A stretch of 63,500 nucleotides of DNA from Prochlorococcus sp. AG-402-A08. GTDB taxonomy: Bacteria; Cyanobacteriota; Cyanobacteriia; PCC-6307; Cyanobiaceae. The DNA lies in contig QCHH01000007.1 in assembly GCA_003279585.1 (NCBI GenBank), forward strand, positions 1 to 63,500, read 5' to 3'. Both the position numbers and the translations under genes were made by a program. Below the pieces are notes generated by a model. The model was not told the origin of the DNA, searched no databases, and saw only the letters and a list, made by a program, of their open reading frames with translations. Numbering within the stretch: position 1 is the stretch's first letter; the number at the start of each line of letters is the position of its first letter. This document shows, in pieces, positions 54,210-63,500 of this stretch.

Positions 54210-55601
54210 CTATTCAAATAGTAAATCTAATGCGGTTTTATATTCACTTCTTGCTTTAACACCTTTCCATAGTTTTTTTAATTCCTTATTTTTAAAGAGA
54301 TGAACCGTAGGTGTCCCGCTTACTTCAGCTTGTTTAGCAATGTCTTGGTCGAGTTCAATATCAATCTCAACACCTATAGCTTTTCCGTTTGACTCTTTAA
54401 GAACTCTATGAAGTTGGGGCTTGAGTATGTGACAAGGGCCACAGCTACTTGATGTGTAAATTACGAAAAGAGGCTTTTTTGATTCGTGATACAACTTTCT
54501 TAGTGCATAACTTCCCTTTTGCCATGTTTTGTCGGGATTAAAATTTTCCTCGTTACTAAGTTCTAAAGGTTTCGTTGTCTCAGCTTTTGATGGCTCTAAT
54601 TCATCTCGTTTGATAAGAGTTGCTAGGTTGTTTTTTGTTAGCCATCTTTCAGCTGCTAGAGCTGCTTTGCAACCACTGCCTGCCGCTGTAACTCCTTGAC
54701 GCCATTCCGAATCGGCAACATCTCCAGCTGCGTAAACACCTTCCAACGAAGTCTCTGGTCTTCCAGGCTTTGTTAGTAAGTAACCTTTTGAGTCTGTATT
54801 TAACTGATTAGTTAGTAAAGATGTGTTAGGCGTATGACCAATTGCGTAAAAAAGACCTTTAGCTGAAATTTCATCTTCCTGGTTAGTATTTGTTCGTTTA
54901 ACTTTTAATTTTTCTAACCATTCATTACCTAAAACATCTAAAAGCTCAGTCTCCCAATGGATAGTAATGTTGGAATTTGCTTCTACTCTATCTGCCATTG
55001 CAGCAGAAGCTCTTAACTTCTTTGATCTGACTAATAAATGCACATGGCTTCCGTATTTAGTTAAATATTCAGCTTCTTCACAAGCTGAGTCACCTCCTCC
55101 AACCACTGCAAGTTCTTCATTCCTGAATTGAGGTGTTGCCCCGTCACAGATTGCACAAGCACTAATACCTTTACTCCAAAAAGATGTCTCGTTTTTAAGC
55201 CCTAGTCTGTTAGCGCTTGCACCGGTTGAGATTATTAATGAGTTTGATTTTATTTTTTGAGTAGTCGTAACAATAGTAAAGGGTCTTTTGCTGAGATCAA
55301 TTGAGATTGCATCTTCTTCAATTAACTTTGTTCCCCATCTGACAGCTTGAGCTTTGATTAAATCCATCAATTCTGGTCCCTGGACTCCATTAGGAAAACC
55401 AGGGAAGTTCTCAACAAATGTAGTTGTCATTAATTGACCACCTGGGATTCCACCTTGTTCAAAACCAGTAATTAACAAAGGTTGTAGATTCGCTCTTGCC
55501 GCATAAATGGCTGCTGTATATCCAGCTGGTCCTGAACCTACAATTACTAAATTTTCAGTTTTTAATTCTTTTCTCTCGGCTGGCATGCCAAACCCAATCA
55601 A
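54210..55601 (-). CDS. ntrC: NADPH-thioredoxin reductase C (fused reductase-thioredoxin)
   Basis: NTRC uses NADPH to reduce 2-Cys peroxiredoxins and other targets. The 463-residue product has a FAD-binding reductase ([20 protein letters not shown]; active-site [15 protein letters not shown] motif [15 protein letters not shown]), then a linker at about residues 325-360. A C-terminal thioredoxin domain follows with [20 protein letters not shown] and [15 protein letters not shown] (cis-Pro). [11 protein letters not shown] at residue 6 is an alternative start. The symbol here means the fused enzyme, not the nitrogen regulator. Confidence 0.95.
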   Translation of the reverse strand: MIGFGMPAERKELKTENLVIVGSGPAGYTAAIYAARANLQPLLITGFEQGGIPGGQLMTTTFVENFPGFPNGVQGPELMDLIKAQAVRWGTKLIEEDAISIDLSKRPFTIVTTTQKIKSNSLIISTGASANRLGLKNETSFWSKGISACAICDGATPQFRNEELAVVGGGDSACEEAEYLTKYGSHVHLLVRSKKLRASAAMADRVEANSNITIHWETELLDVLGNEWLEKLKVKRTNTNQEDEISAKGLFYAIGHTPNTSLLTNQLNTDSKGYLLTKPGRPETSLEGVYAAGDVADSEWRQGVTAAGSGCKAALAAERWLTKNNLATLIKRDELEPSKAETTKPLELSNEENFNPDKTWQKGSYALRKLYHESKKPLFVIYTSSSCGPCHILKPQLHRVLKESNGKAIGVEIDIELDQDIAKQAEVSGTPTVHLFKNKELKKLWKGVKARSEYKTALDLLFE

Positions 55602-55687
55602 ACTGACTTATACGATATAAGAAAAAATCTTGAAAGTGCATTTAAGGCATGAAAAGTGGATTATTTTGAATCTCAGATTATTTAAAA

Positions 55688-55918
55688 TCAAAGTTCTAAA
55701 AGTTCATCAGCGTCAAGATTTTCTTTTTGAAAATTAGGAACTTGTAGGGTGGAGGCCTTTAATCCCTCAGGGTAAGTGTTGATACATGTAATCCATTCAC
55801 AGAATTCCTGGCTGATAGCGTAACTATCTTCATATCTTTCTACGCTATCAAGTAAAGCTATCCTGCTTGCTGCCCAACAGCTTGCGATACTTATTCTCTT
55901 ATTGAAAGAAGCATTCAT
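55688..55918 (-). CDS. Small protein with QE[FY]xEWI motif, copy 3
   Basis: From ATG at 55918 the product has 76 residues: MNASFNKRISIASCWAASRI, ALLDSVERYEDSYAISQEFC, then EWITCINTYPEGLKAST and an acidic tail. It has the QEFCEWI core shared with the proteins at 30320 and 33396. The frame is open to 55948. Function unknown. Confidence 0.6.
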   Translation of the reverse strand: MNASFNKRISIASCWAASRIALLDSVERYEDSYAISQEFCEWITCINTYPEGLKASTLQVPNFQKENLDADELLEL

Positions 55919-56123
55919 AATTAATCCCCAACGACCACACCTTGACATGCCAATGGGATATTAACTTGTGTTTTTTGGTACAAATTTGCGTTTTGTCTGG
56001 AAAACGAAATTATCACTTAAGATTTAAGATTTACTTAATATTTGGAATTAAGTAAATCTTTTTAGATAAAAGTAATATTGATAGCTAAATAATATGATTC
56101 TTTAAACGCTTTTTGTTATGAGA

Positions 56124-56702
56124 TTAAACTGCTTCGGTATGATTGATTAATAGCTTCTCAACATCATTGATACCCTCAATTGCTGCATTTTTAGCTAATT
56201 CAAAATCGCCATCAGCCTCATTTTCTAATGCTTTGGCAATCTTATTTGTTAACTCTTCCTTTTTGCCTTCGATCATTACTATTAATTCATTCTCTATAAC
56301 TTTTCTAACAGCTTTAGATGGTAATTTGTCATCTTTTGCCTCGGCAAATGTTCCTTGTACAAGTTCTTGGATAAATAATCGATGGACTTCGCTACTTCTT
56401 AAAAAACTTTCAGTAGCGTTGATGATACCCTCAACTAATGCTTCATCTGGTTCAGATTCTTTGTTTGCAAGCTTGAATTCCCAGTCAAGATGTTTCCTCT
56501 GCCAACCTGAAGAATGAAGGCTTGGCATCACTGTCTGAGAAAAAGTGTCTACAGACATTTCGTAAATCCGTTCTGCTAATCGTTCACACCATTCTTTGCC
56601 ATGACTTTGTAGATTTTTTTGCATGGCTGTTCTTGGCACAGCATGTCCACCATGATGGCTATGACAGACACCATCAGGACATTCGATCGCGGTGAGGCTC
56701 AT
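56124..56702 (-). CDS. Hypothetical protein with Cys/His-rich N-terminus
   Basis: The 192-residue product starts MSLTAIECPDGVCHSHHGGH, giving CxxxxC and a His cluster that could bind metal. The rest is helical and acidic (KHLDWEFKLANKESEPDEAL, then VRKVIENELIVMIEGKKEEL). I have the impression that such proteins occur across marine picocyanobacteria near pntA, but I cannot confirm it. It is divergent from pntA. Confidence 0.75.
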   Translation of the reverse strand: MSLTAIECPDGVCHSHHGGHAVPRTAMQKNLQSHGKEWCERLAERIYEMSVDTFSQTVMPSLHSSGWQRKHLDWEFKLANKESEPDEALVEGIINATESFLRSSEVHRLFIQELVQGTFAEAKDDKLPSKAVRKVIENELIVMIEGKKEELTNKIAKALENEADGDFELAKNAAIEGINDVEKLLINHTEAV

Positions 56703-56835
56703 TTTTTCTTGATCGATAACTTTTTCTCATTTCCTTCATAGCCAAGGAAAACTATTAGGAAAACCTTTCTTAACTAAAAATGCTGGTATTCAAACCTTTC
56801 GTCTCCTAGTCTGAAGGTGGATAAATTTTTATGCC

Positions 56836-57975
56836 TTGGCTAGTTTCTTAATTCCCTGCGAATCAGCTTTAGGGGAAACACGTGTTTCTGCTACTCCAGA
56901 GACGGTTAAAAAGTTTTTAAACTTAGGTTGCAAAGTTTTTTTTGAAAAAGGTGCAGGAGAGGCTGCGGGCTTTCTAGATGATTCTTACGTGGATGCTGGG
57001 GCGGAATTAGTTGAAAAGGGAAATAATGAGGTAAAAAAAATTGTTGATATTGTTCTTTGCGTTCAACCTCCTGAAGAAAAATTTCTTTCGCATTTAAAAC
57101 CGGGCTCTTTCCTTGTGGGGTTATTGGATCCTTATGGGAATAAATTATTAGCAGAAACATTAAAATCCCAGAAAATTTCTGCAATTTCTTTGGAGTTGCT
57201 TCCGAGAATTAGCAGAGCTCAATCATCAGATGCATTATCTTCGCAAGCAAATATAGCTGGATATAAATCTGTCCTTTTAGCGGCTAGTGCTCTTGATCGA
57301 TATTTTCCAATGTTAATGACTGCTGCTGGTACTATTCAGCCTTCAAAAGTTGTTGTTTTAGGCGCTGGGGTGGCGGGACTGCAAGCTATTGCAACTGCAA
57401 AAAGACTAGGTGCTGTTGTTTATGTGAGTGATATTCGTGAGGCGGTAAAGGAACAAGTTGAATCATTAGGAGCAAGATTTATTGAACTTCCAAAGATTGA
57501 TGAAATCCCATCCGAGTCAGGTGGATATGCAAAACAAGTTTCTGACAAATTTCTGGTTGCACAAAGAAAAGAATTAGCGATTCAATTATCTGAAGCTGAC
57601 GTAGCAATTTGTACTGCTCAGGTGCCTGGTAAAAAAGCTCCCAAACTTATTGATGAGAATATGTTGGATGATATGCGCCCTGGATCGGTAGTGGTTGATC
57701 TTGCTGTGCTGAGTGGTGGTAATTGTGCATATTCAAAACCAGGAGAAACTATCGTTAGAAAAGGGGTCAAGATTGTTGGTGCCTCTAACCTGCCTTGTTC
57801 AATACCAAATCATGCTAGCTCTTTATATTCGAGAAATTTATTGTCTCTTCTTCAACCAATGTTTAAAGAAGGTAAGTTTTTAATTGATAACGATGATGAG
57901 CTTATTGCTGGTTCTTTGATTAGTAAGGATGGAGTAATACTCAAATCAGAGATTATTGAGAATGGAGGTATTTAG
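56836..57975 (+). CDS. pntA: NAD(P) transhydrogenase alpha, part 1 (NAD-binding)
   Basis: Proton-translocating transhydrogenase moves hydride between NAD(H) and NADP(H). The 379-residue product starts at TTG and reads MASFLIPCESALGETRVSAT, SLELLPRISRAQSSDALSSQ, KVVVLGAGVAGLQAIATAKR (NAD site) and GAVVYVSDIREAVKEQVESL. In cyanobacteria the alpha subunit is split and the TM part is the next gene. The ATG at 56831 is out of frame, so TTG is the only sensible start. Confidence 0.93.
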   Translation: MASFLIPCESALGETRVSATPETVKKFLNLGCKVFFEKGAGEAAGFLDDSYVDAGAELVEKGNNEVKKIVDIVLCVQPPEEKFLSHLKPGSFLVGLLDPYGNKLLAETLKSQKISAISLELLPRISRAQSSDALSSQANIAGYKSVLLAASALDRYFPMLMTAAGTIQPSKVVVLGAGVAGLQAIATAKRLGAVVYVSDIREAVKEQVESLGARFIELPKIDEIPSESGGYAKQVSDKFLVAQRKELAIQLSEADVAICTAQVPGKKAPKLIDENMLDDMRPGSVVVDLAVLSGGNCAYSKPGETIVRKGVKIVGASNLPCSIPNHASSLYSRNLLSLLQPMFKEGKFLIDNDDELIAGSLISKDGVILKSEIIENGGI

Positions 57976-57978
57976 GTC

Positions 57979-58272
57979 ATGAGTTTTTTTAGTGAAGCTC
58001 TTTGGGTGCTTCTCCTAGGAAGCCTTTTGGGTTTGGAGCTTATAGGTAAAGTCCCCCCAACTTTGCATACTCCACTAATGAGCGGGGCTAATGCAATTTC
58101 AGGCATCACGATGCTTGCAGCATTAACATTAATAATAAAATCGGGAGATAATGTTCCTTTACTAATAATTGGATCGATATCTCTTGGATTTGCTTTGTTT
58201 AATGTGATTGGCGGCTTCCTAGTTACTGACAGGATGCTTGCAATGTTTAGTCGTAAAAAAACTCGTAAATAG
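57979..58272 (+). CDS. pntA2: NAD(P) transhydrogenase alpha, part 2 (membrane)
   Basis: The 97-residue product has three to four TM helices (FSEALWVLLLGSLLGLELIG; GANAISGITMLAALTLIIKS; LLIIGSISLGFALFNVIGGF) and ends with a basic MLAMFSRKKTRK. It is the membrane part of the split alpha subunit and starts three bases after part 1. Confidence 0.93.
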   Translation: MSFFSEALWVLLLGSLLGLELIGKVPPTLHTPLMSGANAISGITMLAALTLIIKSGDNVPLLIIGSISLGFALFNVIGGFLVTDRMLAMFSRKKTRK

Positions 58273-58283
58273 GATTATCTCTT

Positions 58284-59692
58284 ATGACTTTTATTGCTCC
58301 CGTTAAGTTTGCTATTGATCTACTGGCAGTTTTATTGCTTGCTTTAGGTATTAAAGGCCTTTCAAAAGTTAGATCAGCAAGAGAGGCAAATAGGCTTGCT
58401 GCCATTGCAATGATATTGGCTGCTTTTGGAGTGTTGCTTAACTCTCAAGGAACTATAGGCATTTCTATTAACTCTTGGATTTGGATAATTTGTGGGACTT
58501 TGATCGGAGGGCTTTTAGGCGTCTTAACTGCTAAAAGGGTTCCAATGACTGCTATGCCTGAGATAGTAGCTTTGTTTAACGGTTGTGGAGGGATGTCATC
58601 CCTTTGGTGGCGCTGGGTGTAGCTTTGTTCCCGTCTGTAGACGGATCAGATGGTGGGGTTGTTGAACTTGTTAGAAATCTCTCAATAGTCGTTTCTCTCT
58701 TTGTTGGAGCCATTACATTCTCTGGATCAATTGTTGCAATGGCCAAGCTTCAAGGTTGGCTTTCTACACCTACTTGGACCCAAAGCAAAGCTAGGCATTT
58801 CTTAAATATTCTCTTTGCTGTTATTGCTTTGATTGGTGGGATCTATCTTTCAATCGATGGACAAAATGGTCTTTTTCTTATTGTAGTTTCTTCATCTTTG
58901 CTAGGTATTGGAGTGACTCTTCCTATTGGTGGGGCCGATATGCCAGTAGTTATATCCTTGCTAAATAGCTATTCAGGAGTTGCAGCTGCAGCTGCAGGCT
59001 TTGTTGTTGGTAGTCAACTTTTGATTGTTGCTGGAGCAATGGTTGGAGCTGCTGGATTGATACTTACTCAGGTGATGTGCGATGGAATGAATAGATCTTT
59101 AGTTTCTGTATTATTTGGAGGAGCACTTGGAGCTAGTTCTGTTGCTTCAGGCGGTGGCGGGGGAGAATATACAAATATAACTAGTTGCAGTCCAGAAGAA
59201 TGTGCGCTAACACTTGAGGCGGCAGAGAGAGTTGTAATTGTTCCTGGATATGGTCTTGCTGTAGCTCAGGCTCAGCACACTCTAAGAGAAGTCACCAGAG
59301 TTTTAGAAAACGCCGACATAGAAGTGACATATGCTATTCATCCTGTTGCAGGAAGAATGCCTGGTCATATGAATGTACTTTTGGCAGAAGCAGATGTTCC
59401 TTATGAGCAATTAAAAGAAATGGATGTTATTAATCCCGAATTTCCTGCGACTGATGTTGTATTAGTTCTAGGAGCCAATGATGTGGTTAACCCTCAGGCC
59501 AAGAATGATCAGACATCACCTTTGTATGGAATGCCAGTTTTAGATGTTCAAGAGGCTAGAACGGTATTTGTTGTTAAGAGAGGAATGAGTGCTGGATATT
59601 CAGGAATAAAAAATGATCTTTTTGATTTGCAAAATACTTCCATGGTCTTTGGAGATGCAAAAAAGTTCTTGGAGATCTTTTGTTGGAATTAA
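58284..59692 (+). pseudogene. pntB: NAD(P) transhydrogenase beta, split by a one-base frameshift
   Basis: Two frames together make PntB, the NADP-binding/TM subunit. The first is 58284-58622 (MTFIAPVKFAIDLLAVLLLA ... MPEIVALFNGCGGMSSL). The second runs from about 58600 to 59692 (VALGVALFPSVDGSDGG ... NADP site and a C-terminal ANDVVNPQAKNDQTSPLYGM). They join if one T is added to the TTT at 58603-58605, giving MSSLLVALG and normal family sequence. No codon-aligned -1 slippery heptamer is present. It is either a base-calling error or a true mutation; in the second case no full beta subunit would be made and the transhydrogenase would be inactive. Confidence 0.85.
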
Positions 59693-59698
59693 AGGAGC

Positions 59699-60804
59699 TT
59701 GGAGTTGGAAGTAAAGGATAATTTTAAAAGAGAAGATTTACTTTCTGATTTAGGAATAAGGCCTTTTAAAGAACGTATACCTTGGATTGGAGCTGACCTT
59801 CAGACACTAAGAGATACATTTGCCTCCGATGAATTGCCTGATGTCAAATCAACAGAAATTCGCATAAATGTTCCACCTCTAAAAAGTAGAAAAACAGGAG
59901 GAGGTTACTTAGTTGCTTACTTGGATAAACCATCAAGTTCATCAAGTATTAATGGCTTAGTTCTACTTCTGCATGGACTAGGTGGATCTACTCGTAGGCG
60001 TGGTTTGACCAGAATGGCAAGTGCTTTGGTGCAATCAAACTTCGCTGTCTTGAAGCTTAATCTGAGAGGGTCAGATCCTTGTAGGGAATTTGTTGATGGT
60101 ACCTATGCTGCTGAATGCAACAGTGATTTGATTCCTGTATTAAGGCGTGCCAGAGAGATTTCAAATCAATTAACTGAAGACTATCAATCTTCAAAAAATA
60201 TTCCTGTCTTTGGGGCTGGGATCTCTTTGGGTGGAACTATTCTTTTAAATGCTTGCATGTTTGATGAGTCTTTATTAGATGGATTGGTATGTATAAGTAG
60301 TCCTTTGGATTGAATGAATGTAGTTCTTCTATTGAAAGACCAAGAAATTTTATTTATCAAAAATGGTTGTTAAATCGTTTAATTAGGCAAACTTTAGAAG
60401 ATCCTTTTGGTATAGAAGAAAGGGAAAAGAATGCATTGTTAATAAATAGAGAGGATAAAGAAAGAAAAATTAATGATATTAGATCTTTTGATGATTTGAT
60501 AACTGCTCCTAGGTGGGGATATAAAAATGTTGGAGAATATTATGCAAAAGCATCTCCTTTCTTTTCTCTTATGGAAAATAAAAAATCTATTCCTAAAACA
60601 TTATTTATTCAATCCAAAGATGATCCTTGGGTGCCTTTTTTGGCTGCTGAAAAACTAATGGAAAAAATGAAATTTTCTAATAATCAAATAGATAATCAAT
60701 TTATTTTTACTGAAAAAGGCGGACACAATGGATTTCATGGAGTTGAAGGTTGTTGGGGGGATCAAGTTGTTTCTAAATGGCTTTTATCTTTGAAAACTAT
60801 TTAA
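59699..60804 (+). pseudogene. YheT-like alpha/beta hydrolase, split by a one-base frameshift
   Basis: The first frame, 59699-60313, has GLVLLLHGLGGSTRRRGLTR, FAVLKLNLRGSDPCREFVDG, VFGAGISLGGTILLNACMFD (the GxSLGG nucleophile elbow) and ends CISSPLD. The second, 60310-60804, continues IERPRNFIYQKWLLNRLIRQ, KASPFFSLMENKKSIPKTLF, QSKDDPWVPFLAAEKL and the His in KGGHNGFHG. YheT proteins are single chains; one T added at 60310-60311 restores SPLDLNECSSSIERPR. Same type of defect as in pntB just upstream. Substrate unknown. It ends one base before the convergent dxr stop. Confidence 0.85.
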
Positions 60805-60805
60805 T

Positions 60806-62044
60806 CTAAAACTGCATTTTTGTAATATTTTTTTCTGAATAATCAAAGACTTCTTCTCTGGCCCAGCTGTCAATTTCAAGAATTTCATTGAGGCTTGGAT
60901 TTAGATTTAGGTCACTTTTATGTTTCTCGCAAATCGCCTCAATCACTTTTGGGATATCGATAAATTTAAACCTTTCTTCTAGAAATAGTTCTACTGCTTT
61001 TTCATTAGCGGCATTAAGCACTGCTGGCATTGTGCCACCTAATTTTCCTGCGCTGTAAGCAAGTTCCATGCATGGATATTTTTTAGTATCTGGCTCTTTA
61101 AAAGTTAAATTGCCTATTTCAGTAAGCTTTAATCTTGGCCATGGTGTTTTAAGCCGTCTAGGCCAACTTAAACAATACAAAATAGGGAGCTTCATATCTG
61201 GCCATCCCAATTGAGCTAAAACTGATGAATCATCCAATTCAACCATCGAGTGAATGATGCTTTGTGGATGGATAATGATTTCGATTTGGTCATATGAAAG
61301 ACCAAAAAGATAATGCGCTTCAATAACTTCGAGTCCCTTATTCATAAGGGTTGCAGAATCTACAGTTATTTTCTTTCCCATGCTCCAATTAGGATGGCTA
61401 GTCGCATCCTTGACAGTTGCTTTTACTAAATCTTCTGCTTTCCAATCTCTAAATGCTCCCCCTGAGGCAGTTAATTGTATGGATTTAAATCCAGGAGTAG
61501 GCACTCCAGTTGAGAGCCTTGCATTGTCAGCCCATGGTGTTCCTTGGAGACATTGAAATATCGCTGAGTGTTCAGAATCCGCAGGCAATAGCCTACTTCC
61601 ACTTTTTTTTAAAGCAGGAATGACAACTGGTCCTGCTGCAATCAAAGTTTCTTTATTTGCTAGAGCTAGGTCCTTCCCTGCTTCAATGGCTGCAAGTGTT
61701 GGCAGGAGGCCAGCACAGCCAACTATTCCAGTTACAACAAGATCTGCACTTTCCCAAGCTGCTGCAGTATTAAGTCCCTCCGCCCCAGCCATCAATAAGG
61801 GCTTCTTGAATATTTTTGAATCTTCATTGAGACTATTTATTCGCCTAGACAGTTCTGGCAAAAGAGACTCATCGGCTAGTGAAACGACTTCAGGTTGATG
61901 AGTCTCTATTTGTTTGATTACTAAATCAAGATTCTTTCCTGCTGTTAGTGCAACAATTTTGAATTGATCAGGAAACTCCTCAGCAATTTGAAGTGTTTGA
62001 GTTCCAATAGATCCTGTTGAGCCTAAAACGCTTATGGCTTTCAC
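60806..62044 (-). CDS. dxr: 1-deoxy-D-xylulose 5-phosphate reductoisomerase
   Basis: DXR makes 2-C-methyl-D-erythritol 4-phosphate, the committed step of the MEP isoprenoid route that feeds carotenoids, chlorophyll phytol and quinones. The 412-residue product has [20 protein letters not shown] (NADPH site), [30 protein letters not shown], and [11 protein letters not shown] with the metal/substrate loop. Length and start are typical. Confidence 0.97.
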   Translation of the reverse strand: MKAISVLGSTGSIGTQTLQIAEEFPDQFKIVALTAGKNLDLVIKQIETHQPEVVSLADESLLPELSRRINSLNEDSKIFKKPLLMAGAEGLNTAAAWESADLVVTGIVGCAGLLPTLAAIEAGKDLALANKETLIAAGPVVIPALKKSGSRLLPADSEHSAIFQCLQGTPWADNARLSTGVPTPGFKSIQLTASGGAFRDWKAEDLVKATVKDATSHPNWSMGKKITVDSATLMNKGLEVIEAHYLFGLSYDQIEIIIHPQSIIHSMVELDDSSVLAQLGWPDMKLPILYCLSWPRRLKTPWPRLKLTEIGNLTFKEPDTKKYPCMELAYSAGKLGGTMPAVLNAANEKAVELFLEERFKFIDIPKVIEAICEKHKSDLNLNPSLNEILEIDSWAREEVFDYSEKNITKMQF

Positions 62045-62136
62045 ATTGTGAAGTCAAGTATGACCAGTCTCCCATTTAAAGGTATAACCCAGTTATATAT
62101 TTACCAGTTTCTTCTGGATTTTAATAGAGATTTATT

Positions 62137-63462
62137 ATGCAAGAAAGGGAACAATGGAGATCAGGACTGGGATTCGCACTCGCCGCGGCTGGTAGTGCTG
62201 TTGGCCTTGGAAATCTTTGGGGTTTTGCATACAGGTCATCTCAGGGCGGTGGACTAGCTTTTCTTGTCCTTTACGTATTGGTTGTTTTAGTTGTTTGCCT
62301 ACCTGTCTTAGTTGCAGAGATGGTCTTGGGGAGAAGCACTGCAAGTAGTCCTTTCCTTGCTCCAATCAAAGCTGCTGGAGAGAATTGGAAGCCTTTAGGT
62401 TGGTTATTTGCAATAGCTTCATGTGGAATTCTTTCTTATTACGCAGTGATAATGGGATGGACAATGGATACTTTCTTTCATTCCTTATTTATTGGCCTAC
62501 CCTCAGATATGACTGAGGCGGGAGAATTTTTTGGTAAAATTAGTAGTGGTAATAGTGTATTTGTAGGTCAAATAATCAGCTTATTCTTAACTGCTTTTGT
62601 TGTTGTTGCAGGCGTTCGTGGAGGTATAGAAAAACTAACAAAATGGGCAATGCCATTTTTATTTGGACTCCTTTTGTTGTTAGCTATATGGGCTGCAACT
62701 TTATCTGGGGCATGGGAAGGGTATACATCATTTTTACTTAAATGGGATTCATCTCAACTTTTTGATAAAAACACAATAAGTAATGCATTTAAACAAGCTT
62801 TCTTTTCTTTAAGTTTGGGAATTGGAATTATGGTTGCCTATTCTTCATATTTAAACCGTAAAAATCATCTTCCTAAAGAAGCTTTGAGAGTTGCAACTTT
62901 GGATACTGCTGTGGGTTTACTTGCCGGGCTGATTACATTCCCAGTTGTTATGAGTTTTGGTTTGAAAGATGTTATAAGTGAATCAACTGTTGGAACTCTA
63001 TTTATTGCTCTTCCAACTGGATTCGCAAATCTTGGATTAATTGGGAGATTGATTGCTGCCGTTTTCTTCGGATTAGCTTTTATAGCTGCTATTACTTCTT
63101 CTGTTTCATTAATGGAAGTACCAGTATCTTCTTTGATGGACAGGCTGAATTGGAGTAGGAAGAAGGCCGTTTTGACTTCAACATTATTGATCTTCTTGAT
63201 TGGAATACCGTCTGCTATTTCTACAGACTTTTTAGGCAAGTCTGATGCTATCTGTAATACACTCTTGATATTAGGTGGGCTTCTAATTTCAATTCTTTTG
63301 GGTTGGATTGTTCCAAATCGTTATGATGAGGATCTTGCAAATTCTAATTCTAATTTAAGAGTTAGAAGGTATCTAAAGTTTATGCTGCGCTGGGTTTCTC
63401 CTCCAGTTATTGCTATAGGACTTTATTTAACAGTCTTATCTACAATAGAAACATTTGCTTAA
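62137..63462 (+). CDS. Sodium-dependent transporter, NSS (SNF) family
   Basis: The 441-residue product has about eleven to twelve TM helices, starting with EREQWRSGLGFALAAAGSAV, then GLGNLWGFAYRSSQGGGLAF, the family's sodium-binding GNxWRFPY region in variant form. Further features are LVAEMVLGRSTASS, the helix 6 to 8 region FKQAFFSLSLGIGIMVAYSS and ITSSVSLMEVPVSSLMDRLN. NSS bacterial members import amino acids or similar; the substrate is unknown. A neighbouring gene may start at the right window edge. Confidence 0.93.
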   Translation: MQEREQWRSGLGFALAAAGSAVGLGNLWGFAYRSSQGGGLAFLVLYVLVVLVVCLPVLVAEMVLGRSTASSPFLAPIKAAGENWKPLGWLFAIASCGILSYYAVIMGWTMDTFFHSLFIGLPSDMTEAGEFFGKISSGNSVFVGQIISLFLTAFVVVAGVRGGIEKLTKWAMPFLFGLLLLLAIWAATLSGAWEGYTSFLLKWDSSQLFDKNTISNAFKQAFFSLSLGIGIMVAYSSYLNRKNHLPKEALRVATLDTAVGLLAGLITFPVVMSFGLKDVISESTVGTLFIALPTGFANLGLIGRLIAAVFFGLAFIAAITSSVSLMEVPVSSLMDRLNWSRKKAVLTSTLLIFLIGIPSAISTDFLGKSDAICNTLLILGGLLISILLGWIVPNRYDEDLANSNSNLRVRRYLKFMLRWVSPPVIAIGLYLTVLSTIETFA

Positions 63463-63500
63463 TCTGAAAGTTGTTTCCATTCAGTAACCCCTTTAGGTTT

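Noticed and set aside
58590-58625. Programmed -1 frameshift in pntB
   Set aside because: CCCTTTG is present but not aligned with the reading frame as X-XXY-YYZ, and PntB is not known to need recoding.

Overview
The window is chromosomal DNA from a marine picocyanobacterium, most likely Prochlorococcus. Base composition is strongly AT-rich and intergenic gaps are short. The gene set is oxygenic-photosynthetic: psbD/psbC, petM, ycf4, ycf39, ycf46 and NTRC. The porin lacks an obvious SLH domain. The low GC and gene content suggest a low-light clade, but this is an inference and the strain cannot be named from sequence alone.

Layout. 1-4.4 kb (minus): a TPR gene that runs off the left edge, a NodU-type carbamoyltransferase and a second TPR gene. 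The two TPR genes share a duplicated promoter/start region. A tRNA-Arg(UCU) follows at 4.7 kb, then an HTH protein gene. 6.1-18.9 kb: core genes rsmI, cysQ, pnp, rpsN, rseP, serS, ycf46, yidC, a PH-domain gene, rnpA, rpmH, a DUF2808-type gene, aroH and sppA, almost all on the minus strand. 18.9-22.8 kb (plus): an EamA transporter and two glycosyltransferases. 23.2-26.9 kb: flavodoxin and a group of small membrane proteins. One of these resembles cytochrome b559 beta (PsbF) but has Asn where PsbF has its haem-ligand His. 26.9-36.7 kb is accessory in character. It holds a TPR-methyltransferase with a trinucleotide microsatellite, PrxQ, many small hypothetical genes, a LexA-type box inside a good promoter, and a leftward cluster of five small unknown genes. 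36.8-41.4 kb: glyQ, a porin with tandem terminators, and a divergent PiuC/IdiA iron pair around a perfect dyad. 41.4-44 kb: tRNA-Ser(CGA) with a partial copy of its 3' end 0.7 kb away, a Cys-rich lipoprotein, a secreted ClpP-like protein and a TPR-like protein. 44-63.5 kb: cobQ, maf, psbC/psbD, ycf4, a cyclophilin, ilvH, hydrolases, petM, ycf39, an IF-1-like protein, NTRC, pntA1/pntA2/pntB, dxr and an NSS transporter.

How the genes work together. The core blocks serve translation and RNA processing (rpsN, rpmH, rnpA, serS, glyQ, pnp), membrane protein biogenesis (yidC, rseP, sppA), photosystems (psbC, psbD, ycf4, ycf39, petM), redox (NTRC, PrxQ, flavodoxin, transhydrogenase) and iron acquisition (IdiA/FutA, PiuC, flavodoxin). 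Two adjacent genes near 58.6 and 60.3 kb, pntB and a YheT-like hydrolase, are each split by what looks like one missing T. That means either base-calling errors or recent decay.

The strongest candidates for something undescribed are the PsbF-like protein without its haem ligand, the LexA-box promoter driving an unannotated short transcript, the five-gene small-protein cluster at 33.7-35.4 kb, a family of three small proteins sharing a QE-aromatic-x-EW-I motif, and the duplicated TPR/carbamoyltransferase module. No CRISPR array, rRNA gene or intact transposase was seen.
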